Shown: one piece after another, positions 12,010-24,224 of the stretch
Layout of the letters: every line of letters begins with the position of its first letter
How positions within the stretch are numbered: the stretch's first letter is position 1
DNA from: Hyaloscypha bicolor E
Lineage: Eukaryota; Ascomycota; Leotiomycetes; Helotiales; Hyaloscyphaceae
Direction: 5' to 3'
Assembly (NCBI RefSeq): GCF_002865645.1
Contig: NW_020194684.1
Span: 3,759,952-3,823,951 of the forward strand
Length of the DNA: 64,000 nt
Position numbers and translations under genes: made by a program
Notes under the pieces: model-generated
Told to the model about the DNA's origin: nothing
Databases searched by the model: none
What the model saw: only the letters and a program-made list of their open reading frames with translations

Positions 12010-14960
12010 ATATACTAATACTAACTAAATACTAAAAAAGCAAGAGAGAAAAGTACTTAATAAGAAGAATTATTAGTATATAAAAGCGGATTTAAATAAT
12101 AAATAGTTCTTATAACTAATAGATACTAATAATACTAGGGCTAGTATTTATTATATTAGACGGAAATTTACTAGATATATTTATTAAGATATTTAGACCT
12201 ATATTATATAATTAGATATAGCTAATAAAATATAAATATTATAACTATTAATATATAGGCCTATAATAAATAGCTATTCTTAAATAGAATTATAATAAAA
12301 AGAAAATAATATTATTTCTTTACTAGATCTATAAAACTTATTTAGTAAAGAGGTAAAAGAAAAAAAAGAAAAAAATAATTAACTAGTATTAGTAAAAGTT
12401 TAAGATATTTTATTATTAAGTTAATAGCTATATAATAAATATAAATAATTCTCTTAAAATTATTAAGATATATTATTTTCTATTTAGGTTCTTATTATAT
12501 TATACTAATCTTATAATTTCTAGTATATTAATACTAAGCTAAAAGTCAAGTTTAATCTTAATATAATATTTAAACCCAAGCTAGTCACTAGACTAGATAA
12601 CCTATTCTTTCTACTAATCTATTATTAGGCTTATAATAAATCCGTCTTTTTTATCGAGAATAACTAGCTTAATATTATTATAATAATATTATTTCAAACT
12701 TATATTAGTAGTCGTCCGGCCGAGTTTATTTATATATTAAAAGAGAAAGCTAGCCAGAATCTATTTAGTAAAGCAGAAAATACTAATTAAAGGAAATACT
12801 TTTAGAAAGTAATAAAGAGAGATTATAATAATAAGAATAATACTAGTAATAGTTCTAAGTTTAATATTAATAATTTCTTTAAATCTAATAATAATAATAA
12901 TATTATTATTACTACTTTTAATAAAGGTATTAATAAGAATATGGGCTATAATAGTAATTATAGTATTAAAGAGAAAGATATTACTATAATTAATATTATA
13001 AATAGTTACTTTCCTGCCGAGGTTAATAAGCTCCGAGAGCTATTAGAATAGGCCTATAATACTACTAAACTAGATAAGTTTAGAGAAGTAATATAATAAT
13101 ATAAAGTATTTTATTATAAAAATATCTGTTTCTGAATTATATAGAATTCGAAGCCGGAAAGAAAAAATATATTCGTAATAAAAGTCTTTTTATAATACTA
13201 TAAAGAAGTTAATAATAAGCCCAAATTATATATTACTTCTTTTATAGTTCTAAGCCCTAACTAATTCTGTCTTTTCTAATATAATATTCCTATTTTAAGA
13301 GAACTCTTTCTTTATCTTTTATTTAATCTCATATATCTTAATTTATATAATATATAATAAGATAATCTTTATTAATAGCTATATATTAGCCGAGCCTTTC
13401 TTTACTATAAACCTATATACTATAAAAGTTAAGGTAATAAAGATATACTAAAAGCTAGAATAGCTTAAATAGCCAGTCTTTTATAAGTTAATCTAGATTA
13501 GAAATAACTAAATAAAGTTACTATTCGAAATAATACTTTATTTAATATATATCTTTTATATTAGTTATTTCAAGAAAGATTCTAGCTTAGAAAACAGGCT
13601 AATAAACTATTACTTCTATTATAATATAGTAAATATAATTAATAATATATATTTAATTAGACTTTATTTTATTACTTTAGGCTAATAGCTATTTCTAGAT
13701 ACTACCTCTAATTCTATTTATAATTAAGTTCTAAAATATAGTTCTAATACCGGGATTTTTAATATAGCCTACTAAAACGAGTTTATCTAATTTAATATAT
13801 AAAATACTTATTTTAAGGAAAATAATTCTAATAATAAACTAATTCGGGCCTTTATATATATAAATATTTAATATAATTCCGGTATTTCAAAAAAGGTCTC
13901 TAATAAGATTATAAAGCTTCTTTTTACTATAGACTTTAATATTATTAACTTTAAATACCAGATAAAAGAACTATTTATTAAGATTAAATAGAAATATAAG
14001 TTTATTAAATAAGCTCTAAAAAAGGTTATAAAGAAATATAAGAACTTTTATAAATAGCTTAAAAATATAAAAAAAGCCTAGAAAATAAGATTAGAGAAAT
14101 ATATAAAAAAGATTACTTTTTCCAAATCTATAACGAAATAATAAAGAAGTAACTAAATAGGTAATAAAATATAGTAGCTATAAAAAAGAAAAAGAATATT
14201 AATAAGCCTATTATTAAATATAAACTTATAAAGTAAATATAAGTATAATAGGTTCTTTATAATTTCTTTTAAGACTTAAATTCCTAGAATATTATTTCTT
14301 AAAAAGTCTTTACTATTAATTATTTTATTATACTTATTTCCTAATAAGAGCTTCTAATTTGTACTTGCAAGCCGTAATTAGTTCTAGTCTTTAAAGATCT
14401 AGTTAAGGAAAAGTCTTTTATTTCTAAGCCTTTTTAACTAGTAAATAAATTTCCTATTATTTATAAGAAAACCTAATATATTATTTATATTAGGAATAAG
14501 TAGCTTTTATATAAGTAATAAATATATATCTTTAATTAGGTTATATATATATAAAACTATATCGAGAATATTTACTTATATTATATTTCTATAAATATAA
14601 GAATTATTTACTATTATTCTATTTATAAGACTTAAGAAATAGTTCTTAATAATATTAAATAGTTTAAGAATTATATAGTAAGAATTTATTAGGTTACTTT
14701 CTAGCTCTCGAAAGTTTTCTATTCTTAATCTTTTTTATCTTATAACTTTCTTTAGATATATAGTATTAGAAATTATTAAGATTTAAATCTAGCTAAAGTT
14801 ATATTTATAATATATAATTTGGCTAGAAATTATAAATATATAATAGTTAATATTTAACCCGAATTAAATCTTTATTAATAAAAATTCTAATTTCTATATA
14901 TTATTTCTAGATAGAATCTATAAGTAAAGCTTTATCTAGTAAAACTAGTTCGAATACGAG
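12010..14960 (+). pseudogene. RIP-degraded DUF3435 tyrosine-recombinase-like gene
   Basis: One plus-strand frame, interrupted by TAA and TAG, reads like the DUF3435 (formerly called FluG-domain) fungal family. Recognisable parts are LFQTYISSRPAEFIYILKEK at about 12,690-12,755 (in the family, TAYTSSRPxEF with the first catalytic Arg), an acidic/Ser/Asn linker, then SYFPAEVNKLRELLEQAYNT at about 13,000-13,060. Next come the IxxxKVFLQYYKEVNNKPK stretch near 13,170-13,225 and an RYRDFQ segment near 13,748-13,765 in place of the second catalytic Arg/His region. A later C2H2-like part is around 14,340-14,700. DUF3435 proteins are tyrosine recombinases; some are the captains that move Starship elements, while others are part of smaller repeats. 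No cargo or boundary can be recognised. Catalytic residues appear mutated, so the copy is dead. The family call is from memory of its motifs. Confidence 0.6.
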
Positions 14961-15829
14961 ATCTATTAAGTAACTTCTAATAATATTTCCAGAATTATAT
15001 ATATTAGAATAATACCCGGAAAGTTATCTTTATTAGAATCTAATTAGACTTTTCTATATTAATTAGAGGCTATATTCTAATCTCGCAAACTAATAATATA
15101 GGATATTATTATATAAAAATAAAATATATTATATATTATAATATTAGAAATTATCTATAAAGTAAAATTATAATTTTTATTAACTTTATTTAACTTTTAT
15201 ATTCTATATCTAGTTATATTATATTTAAAGCTCGGTATTAATATTATATAAAAGCAGATTAATTAGAAATAAATATATTTATTATTATAATAAAATTAGC
15301 TTTAATTCTTTTAGTTTTATTTAGGGTTCTATTTATTATTTCTTTTATTAATTATAGCTAAATTTTTTTCGAATAATAAGTAATATATTATTTATTATAA
15401 TAAATAAATATATAATATTTATATCGGGAAACTTTTTATATTTATATACTTTTATAATTATAGTTTATTTCTTTTTTTAAATAGCCTTATTTTAATTTTT
15501 TAGCTTTTATTATATATAATTATATATAAATTAGTAATTTAAGCTTTCTAAATAAAATTAAAAAAAATTAATATAATTTATAAAAGAGAAATAGTTCTAA
15601 TATATTATTAAAATTATAATAGCTTTATTAGAGTAATTATAAATAAATAAAAAGGCTATTTTCTTTTTATTTCTAAAAGTTATTATTTTAGTAATTTTAT
15701 TCTATATCTTTTATTTAAAGGCAAGTATTATTTTAGATAGTTTATAACTATTCCTTAGTAGTTTATATATCTAAATAATAAGAGTCTTTATTATCTTAAG
15801 TAAGTAATATTTATATTTCTTATACTAAT
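14961..15829. other. AT-rich remnant downstream of the DUF3435 relic
   Basis: RIP-like composition continues. Short stretches on the plus strand keep a TAA/TAG-only broken frame to about 15,360, but no further domain was recognised. Confidence 0.35.
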
Positions 15830-16110
15830 AACTTATTTATACTAATTACTTCTTAATACTACTAGATTTATAATACTAAAAAATTATTTATACTAATAAT
15901 TTTATAATATTACTAGATTTATAATATTATTAACTTATTTATACTAATTATTTCCTAATATTACTAGATTTATAATACTAAAAAGTTATTTATATTAATA
16001 ATTTTATAATATTAGTAGTTTTTTAATACTAATAGAAACTTTATACTAATATTTTAATAATACTAATAATTCTATAATACTAATAGTTTCTTTATATTAG
16101 TAAATTATTT
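15830..16110. repeat. tandem array, period about 51 bp (102-bp higher-order unit)
   Basis: AACTTATTTATACTAATTA begins at 15,830 and again at 15,932, exactly 102 bases apart. Within each 102-bp unit the motifs TTATTTATACTAAT and ACTAGATTTATAATA recur at about half that distance. Decayed copies continue to about 16,110. Confidence 0.7.
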
Positions 16111-18386
16111 ATATTAATAATTTAATATATTATAAGATTATATTTAAAAATAACTATATATCTAGTAAATATATATCTTATAGTCTATATAAGTTATATA
16201 ACCTGCTATTTTCTTTATTAGTATTATATATTTAGGATAATTTTTAATATTAAGTTCTTTTTTTAGCTTTAGTAAGCCGTAATAATAAGAGATATAAAAC
16301 GGCTTAAAATACTTTAGATATATATATACTAGAGGCTTTAAGCTTAAGGTTAGAAGCTAGTTTAGGAATATATAGAAATATAAATAAGAATAAGAAGAGG
16401 GAAGTCTATTATATAAGCTTATAATATATTTGAGTAAGTATATAATCTATATTAGAGAATACTAAAAGCTTAGTTAATAAATTAATTCTACTATTTTAAG
16501 ATATATTAGTTATTTTTTTAAGAATTTTAGCTTAATTTAAAACAGATTATATATTATATATAATATATTTATATTAATACTACTTGCCTATTTAGCTATA
16601 ATTATTACTTTTATACTAATAAATACGGAAGCTAAAAGATATTAGTAGATTTATCTAGTAATACTTATATTTTTATAGAATAGAAACTATTTTTAAAAGC
16701 TTATAAGTTTTAGTAATTATAAGATAATAATATATAAGCTTTAATATATATATTATAGAAAAACCGACTTTTATTCGAATTAGAGTTATACTACTTTCTT
16801 CTAGATACTATTAGTTCTTATTTATATATATTAGCTATAGTTTATTACTAAATCCGAAGGCATTTAATAAAACGAGTATTATATATTATTATAGGTAAGA
16901 GAATTCCTAGTTAAAAACCTAATAATATAGGCCTTTATCTAATTATTCTTAATAAATTAACTATCTCCGAGCTAAAGGCACTCTATAAAAGGCTTATATA
17001 ATTATATTAATAAAGTGAATTCTAGAGTTTATTATAGCTATATTATTAGATTCTTTATTTCTTTTTCTAAATTTCTTTTCTCTTAACTTTCTTTCTAATT
17101 TTTCCCTTAATATTATTATAAAGATAGTATTTATAAAATCCGACTTAGTAAAATACTATAATAATAGATATATATTTTATATAAATATTAGTTTAAAGAG
17201 AACTTAGAAGATATATAATAATTTAATTATAACTTTTAAGTTAGAGAAAAGATAAATATATTTTTATAAGAGCTCTTAAGATAAGAGATCCAGATATAGT
17301 ATTATAAAGCCTTACTAATTATAATTAATAATAATATGGATTTACTAAAACAAATAGCTTTTATTTAGGAACTAATTAATAAGAAATATTAAATTAGAGA
17401 ATTATTTTAGAGCTCTTAGAAACCTATAAATAACTTTAGCTAATTAAGAGAATTCGTCCGATTAAATAAAAAGATTATTATTATTAGTAAGGCCGGTATC
17501 TTTATTAATATAGGCTATAAGTTAAAGCTTATTTATAAATTCTTTTATTAATACTAATTAATCTAGTTCTTATTTTTAAGAATATACGAAAATTCAAATA
17601 GACCTTATTTAACTATTCTCTTTATTTCTTTTCTAAGAAAATAACTAGTTTCTATTTTATAGTTTATAGTATATATAAATAGCTATATTTAGATTTAATT
17701 AAGCCTTTATTTTTTTATAAGATTATAGACGAGCTTATATAAACTCGACCTTATTTTTAGTACTATATATAAAATATTAATTATATTAAATACCTATTAT
17801 CTAATCTTAATAGCAAAATAATATACTTCTATAATTAAGTTAATTAAGCCTAATACGAGATATATAACTAGATTTATAATTATAAGCTATATTTATTTTA
17901 AAGTTCTTATTTACTATATTATTAAAAGTATTTATAAAGAAGCCAAACCCGAATATTAAAAAATAAGTAATTATTAAAAATTAGTAAACTGAAATCTAAT
18001 ATATTTTTATATAATAAGCCTTACTCGAATAATAAAAGATTCTAAAAGCTACTAAATATAATTTAAAACTATATCCAAAGCTAGTATTAATTATTAATAT
18101 AAAGTTAGTAATTCCTAATACTTAATTAATAGCTATAGACTTCTATTATATTACCCGGAATATAAATAGGGCAGGTTTTTAGATTAATAAAAAAGAGCTA
18201 ATATAAAATATAAAGTTCTTATATAATTATATTCTTATAAGAAATTATAATAAGGTTATTTCCTTAGATATATTTAAATTATCTAATTAATATATATTTA
18301 TATTATTATAAGCTATTCTTAATTATACTAATATATAAGCTATTTATAATTATATAATATTAAAATATATAATCTTATAATAAATC
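16111..18386. other. unidentified RIP-degraded repeat
   Basis: From about 17,100 to 18,200 one plus-strand reading (RALKIRDPDI near 17,275; KPLFFYKIIDELIQTRPYF near 17,700-17,760) is broken almost only by TAA and TAG, so it was probably coding before RIP. I do not recognise the protein. At 16,111-17,100 no consistent frame was seen. Confidence 0.35.
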
Positions 18387-18652
18387 AAATAATATATAAT
18401 TAAATAATATATAATTAAATAATATATAATTAAATAATATATAATTAAATAATATATAATTAAATAATATATAGAAACCAAATAGTATATAAAAATTAAA
18501 TAGTATATAAATACTAGGTAATATATAGAAACTAGGTAATATATAGAAATCAGGTAATATATAAAAACTAGGTAATATATAAAAACCAAATAATATATAA
18601 AAACTAGATAATATATAGAAATCAAATAGTATATAGAAACTAAGTAATATTA
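18387..18652. repeat. minisatellite, 15-bp then 18-bp units (left part)
   Basis: About five units of AAATAATATATAATT (15 bp) from 18,387 are followed by about ten units of 18 bp of the form AGAAACTAGGTAATATAT. Read on the minus strand, the 18-bp units give an artificial repeat of YYLVFI. The same 18-bp array resumes at 31,879 on the other side of retrotransposon copy 1, which was therefore inserted into the array. Confidence 0.85.
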
Positions 18653-18953
18653 TAAAAAAGAAACTATAATAAGACAAAAACCTATATAAAGTATACTAGA
18701 ATATAAAACATAACTTAATAATAAAATAATAAAATAAAAATATAAATAATAAAGTATAAATAATATATAATATATAAAAGCTTAATTAATTAAATATTTA
18801 TAAAGAATTATTCTCTAGAACTATAGAAAAACTAGCTTTCTTATATGATTTTTATAAGTTATATATAAAAGGCTATAGCCTTTACTATATAACCTAAACC
18901 TTAAAACTACTAAAATAATACAATTTTTAAAGAATATAGCCTATTATATTATA
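18653..18953 (-). repeat. 3' LTR of copy 1
   Basis: 301 bp, the same length as the least-mutated LTR at 45,045-45,345. On the minus strand it starts TATAATATAATAGGCTATAT and ends GTTTCTTTTTTA, the RIP-altered forms of TGTGGTATTACAGGCTATAT and GTTTCCCTCTCA. Confidence 0.85.
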
Positions 18954-21690
18954 TTTAATCTCTTATTTATTTATACTTATTTCCTAAATACTAAAAAATA
19001 ATAGAAAAATCCTATTTAGAATTCTTCTCTATTAGCTAATCTAATTTCTCTTCTATATATCTAAAATAAGACTTATTATTCTTAAATAGTCTTATTTTAT
19101 ATTTCTGAACTTACTTGAAAATAATTCGAACTTACTTAATTATATTCTTATACTAAATCCGATATAGTTCTCTATATTAATTAGTATTTGCCTTTAACTA
19201 TTATTCAATTTCCGCTTTTATTACTAGATATTAAGAAGGCTTATTATAGTAAATTATATTATAAATAAATAACTTCTTTAAATTTCATATTATTTATAAT
19301 ATTCTTAAATTAATCTTTAATAGAAAAGAAAAGCTCTAGATAAGAGGCTTTAATAATCTTATAAGAGACTTTATTTTTATATATTTTATTCTTAATAATA
19401 ATTAGACTTATTAGAATTATAGTAAAAGGCCTATTAAATAGCAAATTATTATTAAGCTATTCTTTAGCTTTTATATTATTCGAGAATTATTATTTACCTA
19501 TAATTTCAGACTTATAAATTATCTAGCTAAAGGCATTTATTTATCTAGTTAAATAAACTATATTCGAAGTCTTTTCTCTTATTACTTTTAGTAAATACTT
19601 ATCTATTTCCTTAGCTATTTCTGGCTCAAATTTATTAGAAATAGAAAAGTAATTAATATTTTTAAAGAACATCTTATTAAAAGTAATAGTCTTTTTATGG
19701 TTTATAAGAAAAATATAGCTAATATTCTAATACTTTTTACTAAAGTAAAATTTATTATTTAAAGCTTTAATAATAGCTAGATTTTTAGTATTACCTTTAT
19801 ACTAATTATAATTAATATTTCTAGAAATATAGTATTAGGCTAGTTAAAAGTAAATAACTAAGTAAATAAAATACTTATTTAATATTTTATAAAATCCGAA
19901 CTATATTAATAAATCTATTATTAAAAGTTAAGAGGCTAAAATAAAATAATTATTACCTAAATCTCTATATTTTAATATATTATCTTTTTAAAAATAAAAC
20001 TATAATATCTTTATCTCCTTTATTAAGAGCTTTTAAATACTAAGCTTTATAATTTACTTTAGGTAATTCTTCTTATAAATATAGCTATTTATATCTAAAT
20101 TAATAATACTAGACTCAGAAATAGAAACTATAATATTAAATTAGAGCTATAAATTTGGGCGGAATTAATTAGAAATATAATACTTATATTTATATTTCTT
20201 AATTTCCTAAGTCTTTAAAAAGAAATCCCGTATTTCCTTATTTATTTAAGTAATAGAAATATATTTCTTATTTTTAGTAACTTTATAGACCTTAGTAACT
20301 TTATAGATCTTAGTAACTTTATAGATCTTAGTAACTTTATAGATCTTAGTAACTAGCTTTAGAGTATCCTTAATATCTCGTATATTAATAGAGAAAGTAT
20401 TAGTAAGCTACTAAATATATATTATATAAGAAGTTTTAAGAAATTTATTAGTAATTATATAATATTCTTATTTATAAATAAGTCCCAAAATATTATTATA
20501 TATTTCTTTAAAAGTATACTTATTCTATTAAGTAAGTATTAACTTTTATTTAGCTAGTATCTTATAGGTATATTAGATATATTTTTTAAGTTTCCCGGAT
20601 TTAATATTTTTAGTTTTCTGCTTCTTAGTTCTAAATATAAATACAGGAGTTTTTTTAGATAATATTTTTCTTTTTAAAATAAAGAGTTTCTCCTTATTTA
20701 ATTCCTCTTTATTTTCCTATATTTTACTAGCCTTATACTTAGTCTAGTACTCAAATTTTTACTATTTTTTAGAAGTTTTAGGCTTAGCTTACTTTTTTTC
20801 CTTATTAGGTTCTTCTTATCTAGTTATACTAGTTCTACTAGTCTCGCTAGTAATTTTCTTACTAGACTTTATTAAATTAGCTCTATTTTTATTAGCTAAA
20901 TTCAATTAAGTTAAAGCTAAAATTATAATAGAGGCCTATTCTTTAGGCTTATCTCGGAAAGCAGGAAAAGGCTTATTACTATAAACTTCCTTAATTAGAA
21001 TTCCGGAAGTATTAAAGATATATTATCTAGTCTTAAGATTATTAGCTAATAGTAGCTTAAACTCTAATTCTCTAGATTCCGAAATAGCTTTAGTATATTT
21101 AAGTATCTTAGTAATATCTAATTTAGTAAATATACTAGTATCCTAATACTTCTTATTTTTAATATACTTTAAAATAGCTTTATTAATTAACTAAATAGCT
21201 TTATATACTAAAGCTTTTATTTTTTTAAAAAAAAACTTTTTATAGATATTTTTATTAAGGTTATTATAAATATTATTAATATTTTAGCCAAAAGCTTTAT
21301 TATATAATATAATTCTATTTTAATTCTTAGTATTAAGACTATTTACTATAGTCTTAATCTTATTAAGCTTTTTTTATTTACTTTTAGAAATATCTTTAAT
21401 AATATTCTCGAATTCCCTATTATTAGCTTAGTAGTTCTTTAGCTTCTTTTTAGTTAATCCTAGTCTAGTTCGGTTTCTAATAAAGATTTTTTATTTTAAG
21501 AGCTTATTATATATATTACTTAGCTTATCTAGAATATTTATATTAAATTCAGTAATTATAGCTATTTTTTCTAGTATTAGTAAGCCTTTTATAATTACCT
21601 AAGCTTCTTTAATACTCTAAACTTTAATATTATTAATCTATAGGCTTTTAATAATATTATAGCTTATAAGAACTAGCTATTATACTTTAC
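18927..21690 (-). pseudogene. extra frame downstream of integrase, copy 1
   Basis: This is the counterpart of the frame at 42,300-45,071. It ends at a TAA at 18,927-18,929 inside the 3' LTR. Read on the minus strand, it shows the same order of segments: a Lys/Ser/Thr-rich basic middle at about 20,600-21,000, a KYKYYISNQF segment at about 20,150-20,200, and an LRSTK-poor, aromatic-rich C-terminal part. Stops are mostly TAA and TAG, more numerous than in copy 2. Nothing in it resembles RT, integrase, envelope proteins or chromodomains that I know. The conserved frame in both copies argues that it was once a real gene of the element. Confidence 0.6.
20276..20354 (-). repeat. 18-bp coding tandem expansion inside the extra frame
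   Basis: AGTAACTTTATAGATCTT repeats four times with a partial fifth copy, encoding repeated TKIYKV on the minus strand. The matching place in copy 2 (about 43,660-43,690) holds one unit only, so the expansion is private to copy 1 or its recent ancestor. Confidence 0.85.
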
Positions 21691-24220
21691 TAGCTTAAGA
21701 AATCTATTCTTTAGCTATTTTATTATTCTTAAAAAAGTTATAAAAATATTATTAGTATAATAGTTATTAGTTATAGAATTAAAGATTCTTAAGGTTATAA
21801 GAATTTCTTTTAAATATATTCTAAAATAAAGAATAAATTAGAATAGTTTTAGATTATATAAAAGTATTATATATATTCGAGTTTTTCTTTCTTTCTAGTA
21901 AGAAAATAAAGCTAAAATAATAGTATATATAATAGGGAAAATAGATATAATAATTTAATATATTTAAAGTAATATAATTATAAATTAGAAATAATTATAG
22001 AAAGTAAAATATAAAATTAGGCTTTTATTATAGAAAAAAATACAAATATATATACTTAAGGAAATATAATTTAGGAAATAATTAAAATAGATTAAACTAA
22101 ATAATAATAATAGAGAAATAAGAAAATAATATAATAGAAATATAGATATAGTAATAATATTTAAAATATTAGAATATAGAAGGAAATAATAAAAATTTTA
22201 TAATATAGATATATCCCGACTTCTTATTTATTTAGAGATATTTTTATTAACTTAAAGAATAATATAAAAGAAGAGAAATAATATAGGAAATATATAAAAA
22301 GTAAGATATATAAGTATACTAAAAATATTAGAAAAACATAAAGTAAGTATTAATAAAAAAGAAATTAGAATAATAAAATTAAGAAATAATTTAGAATAAG
22401 ATATTATTTCTTCTAAAACTAACCTATATTTCTTTCGAAACTAATTATATTTATTTAGTATTTACTAATATTGACTTTATATAATATAAAATTATTTAAT
22501 TAGTTAGGACTTTAAAGTAATATTAAAGATATTAAAATATATAAAAAGAAGAATTATAAGATAATATAAATAGGATTTATAATATTATTATTAAGTTTAG
22601 AATAATTAATATTAAAGTTAATATAAAATATAAAAAAATTAGGTATTCTAAATTAGTATTAAGAATATAGGAATTATTTAGATAATATTTAATAATAAAA
22701 AACAGATTAATAATAAGAATTAGTAAATTATTTTAGTTTTTTTCAAAAAAGTAATTAGTTCCCGCTAATAAAATAGTATCTTAATTAGGAAATAGGTTCA
22801 TTATAAAAGAAGTTCTTTTTATATAAAAATAAGAATATATAATATACTAACTAAACTTTAATATATACTTTAAGTATAACTATAATTATATTAAAGAAGA
22901 AGTAGGTTTTCTAGTATAAGATAAGCTTTAAATAAATAGATCTAGTTTATTTAATATCTAAGAGATTTCTAGAATTATATATTATTAAGTATTTTCGGAA
23001 ATAATTATTAGATTTAATAAGATTTCTTTTTCTTCTTATAAGGCTTCTAGTTTAGCTATTTTATCTATATATAACTTCTAATTAGGAAGTTTATTTAGAT
23101 ATTATAAGTAAACTTATAATAGTAATTTAAATTAAAGTCGAGATTTATAGATATTATAGTCTAGCTTTAGACTAGTATAAGCCGCGAGAATAGCTAGTTA
23201 AAAAGGCAAGTATAACTTTTAAAAGATTTCTAATTTATTAGAATATATATATAAGGCCTTTTTCTTTCTTTTCTTTTCTTCTTATCTCTAAATATAATTA
23301 CTATTTATTATTATAATTCGGAATTAAGAGTTTATAAAATAATCTCTTAATTTCTTATTTATTTTTATACTAAAAGAAATACTTTATATTTAATTCCCAA
23401 AATCTAATAATAGAATTTTATATTAAAAATACTATCTAGTAATAATAATTAGATAATAGTAAGAAATAAGTAATAATAAAGCTTATTCGATTTCTAGAAT
23501 AATAATCTAATAATAATATTCTCTAAAGATTATAAATAATAATTAAAAGAAAAAAATAAAAGATATATAAAGAATTAAAGGTAATAAGCTTTATTTCAGG
23601 TTAAGAAAAGCTTCTATTATTAGATACTTCTTTCTAGTTCTCTATAAAGAAAATATATTTTACTTTCTCTAATTCTAGTAATTCTAGAATATATATAATA
23701 ATATTAGTAGCTTTCTTAATTTCCTAAATACTATTTCGCTTATAGTATTTTATAATTACTTTCTTTTCTAGTTCTATATATATTTTAAAATATTTATTTA
23801 TAGATATATACTTATTATTAACTTTATTTTTAGGGAAATACTAGAATTTATTTCTTTTAATAAACTATTTAAGTTAATTCCCAGTATATATTTTTTAAAA
23901 TATAATATTATTAAGCTTTTCTAGTATATAATATTCTTTTAGTTAATTTATATACCTTATTCTATATAAGCTAAGCTAGTGGTATAATGGCTTTATATTT
24001 CTTAACTTGTTTTAATTTATTAATTTAATATTATATATAAGAACTAGATTCTTTTCGGAAATAGGCTTTAAATAAATCTAATAAGTAATATTAAATTACT
24101 TCTTTTTCTCTTAGTATCTTCTATTTTTCTTTATTCTGGCTTCTGTAATATCTTTATTTCTTATTTATATTTACTTTATATATATCTCTAGAAATATTTC
24201 TTTATTATAGACGTTAAATT
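21691..24220 (-). other. non-coding or unrecognised interior of copy 1
   Basis: This mirrors 39,760-42,290 of copy 2. It is AT-rich with scattered purine- and pyrimidine-rich runs and no domain I can name. It separates the integrase end from the extra frame. Confidence 0.4.
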
Positions 24221-24224
24221 AGAA

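Noticed and set aside
12010..18386. A complete dead Starship element with cargo
   Set aside because: Only the recombinase-like relic is supported. No insertion-site repeat, second boundary or cargo gene could be shown.
18387..18652. Possible CRISPR array
   Set aside because: Units are contiguous, with no spacers, and the DNA is fungal; it is a plain minisatellite.
18350..18677. Minus-strand open frames encoding repeated YYLVFI
   Set aside because: They are translations of a non-coding 18-bp AT minisatellite, open in two frames at once; the same array at 31,879 gives a similar frame.
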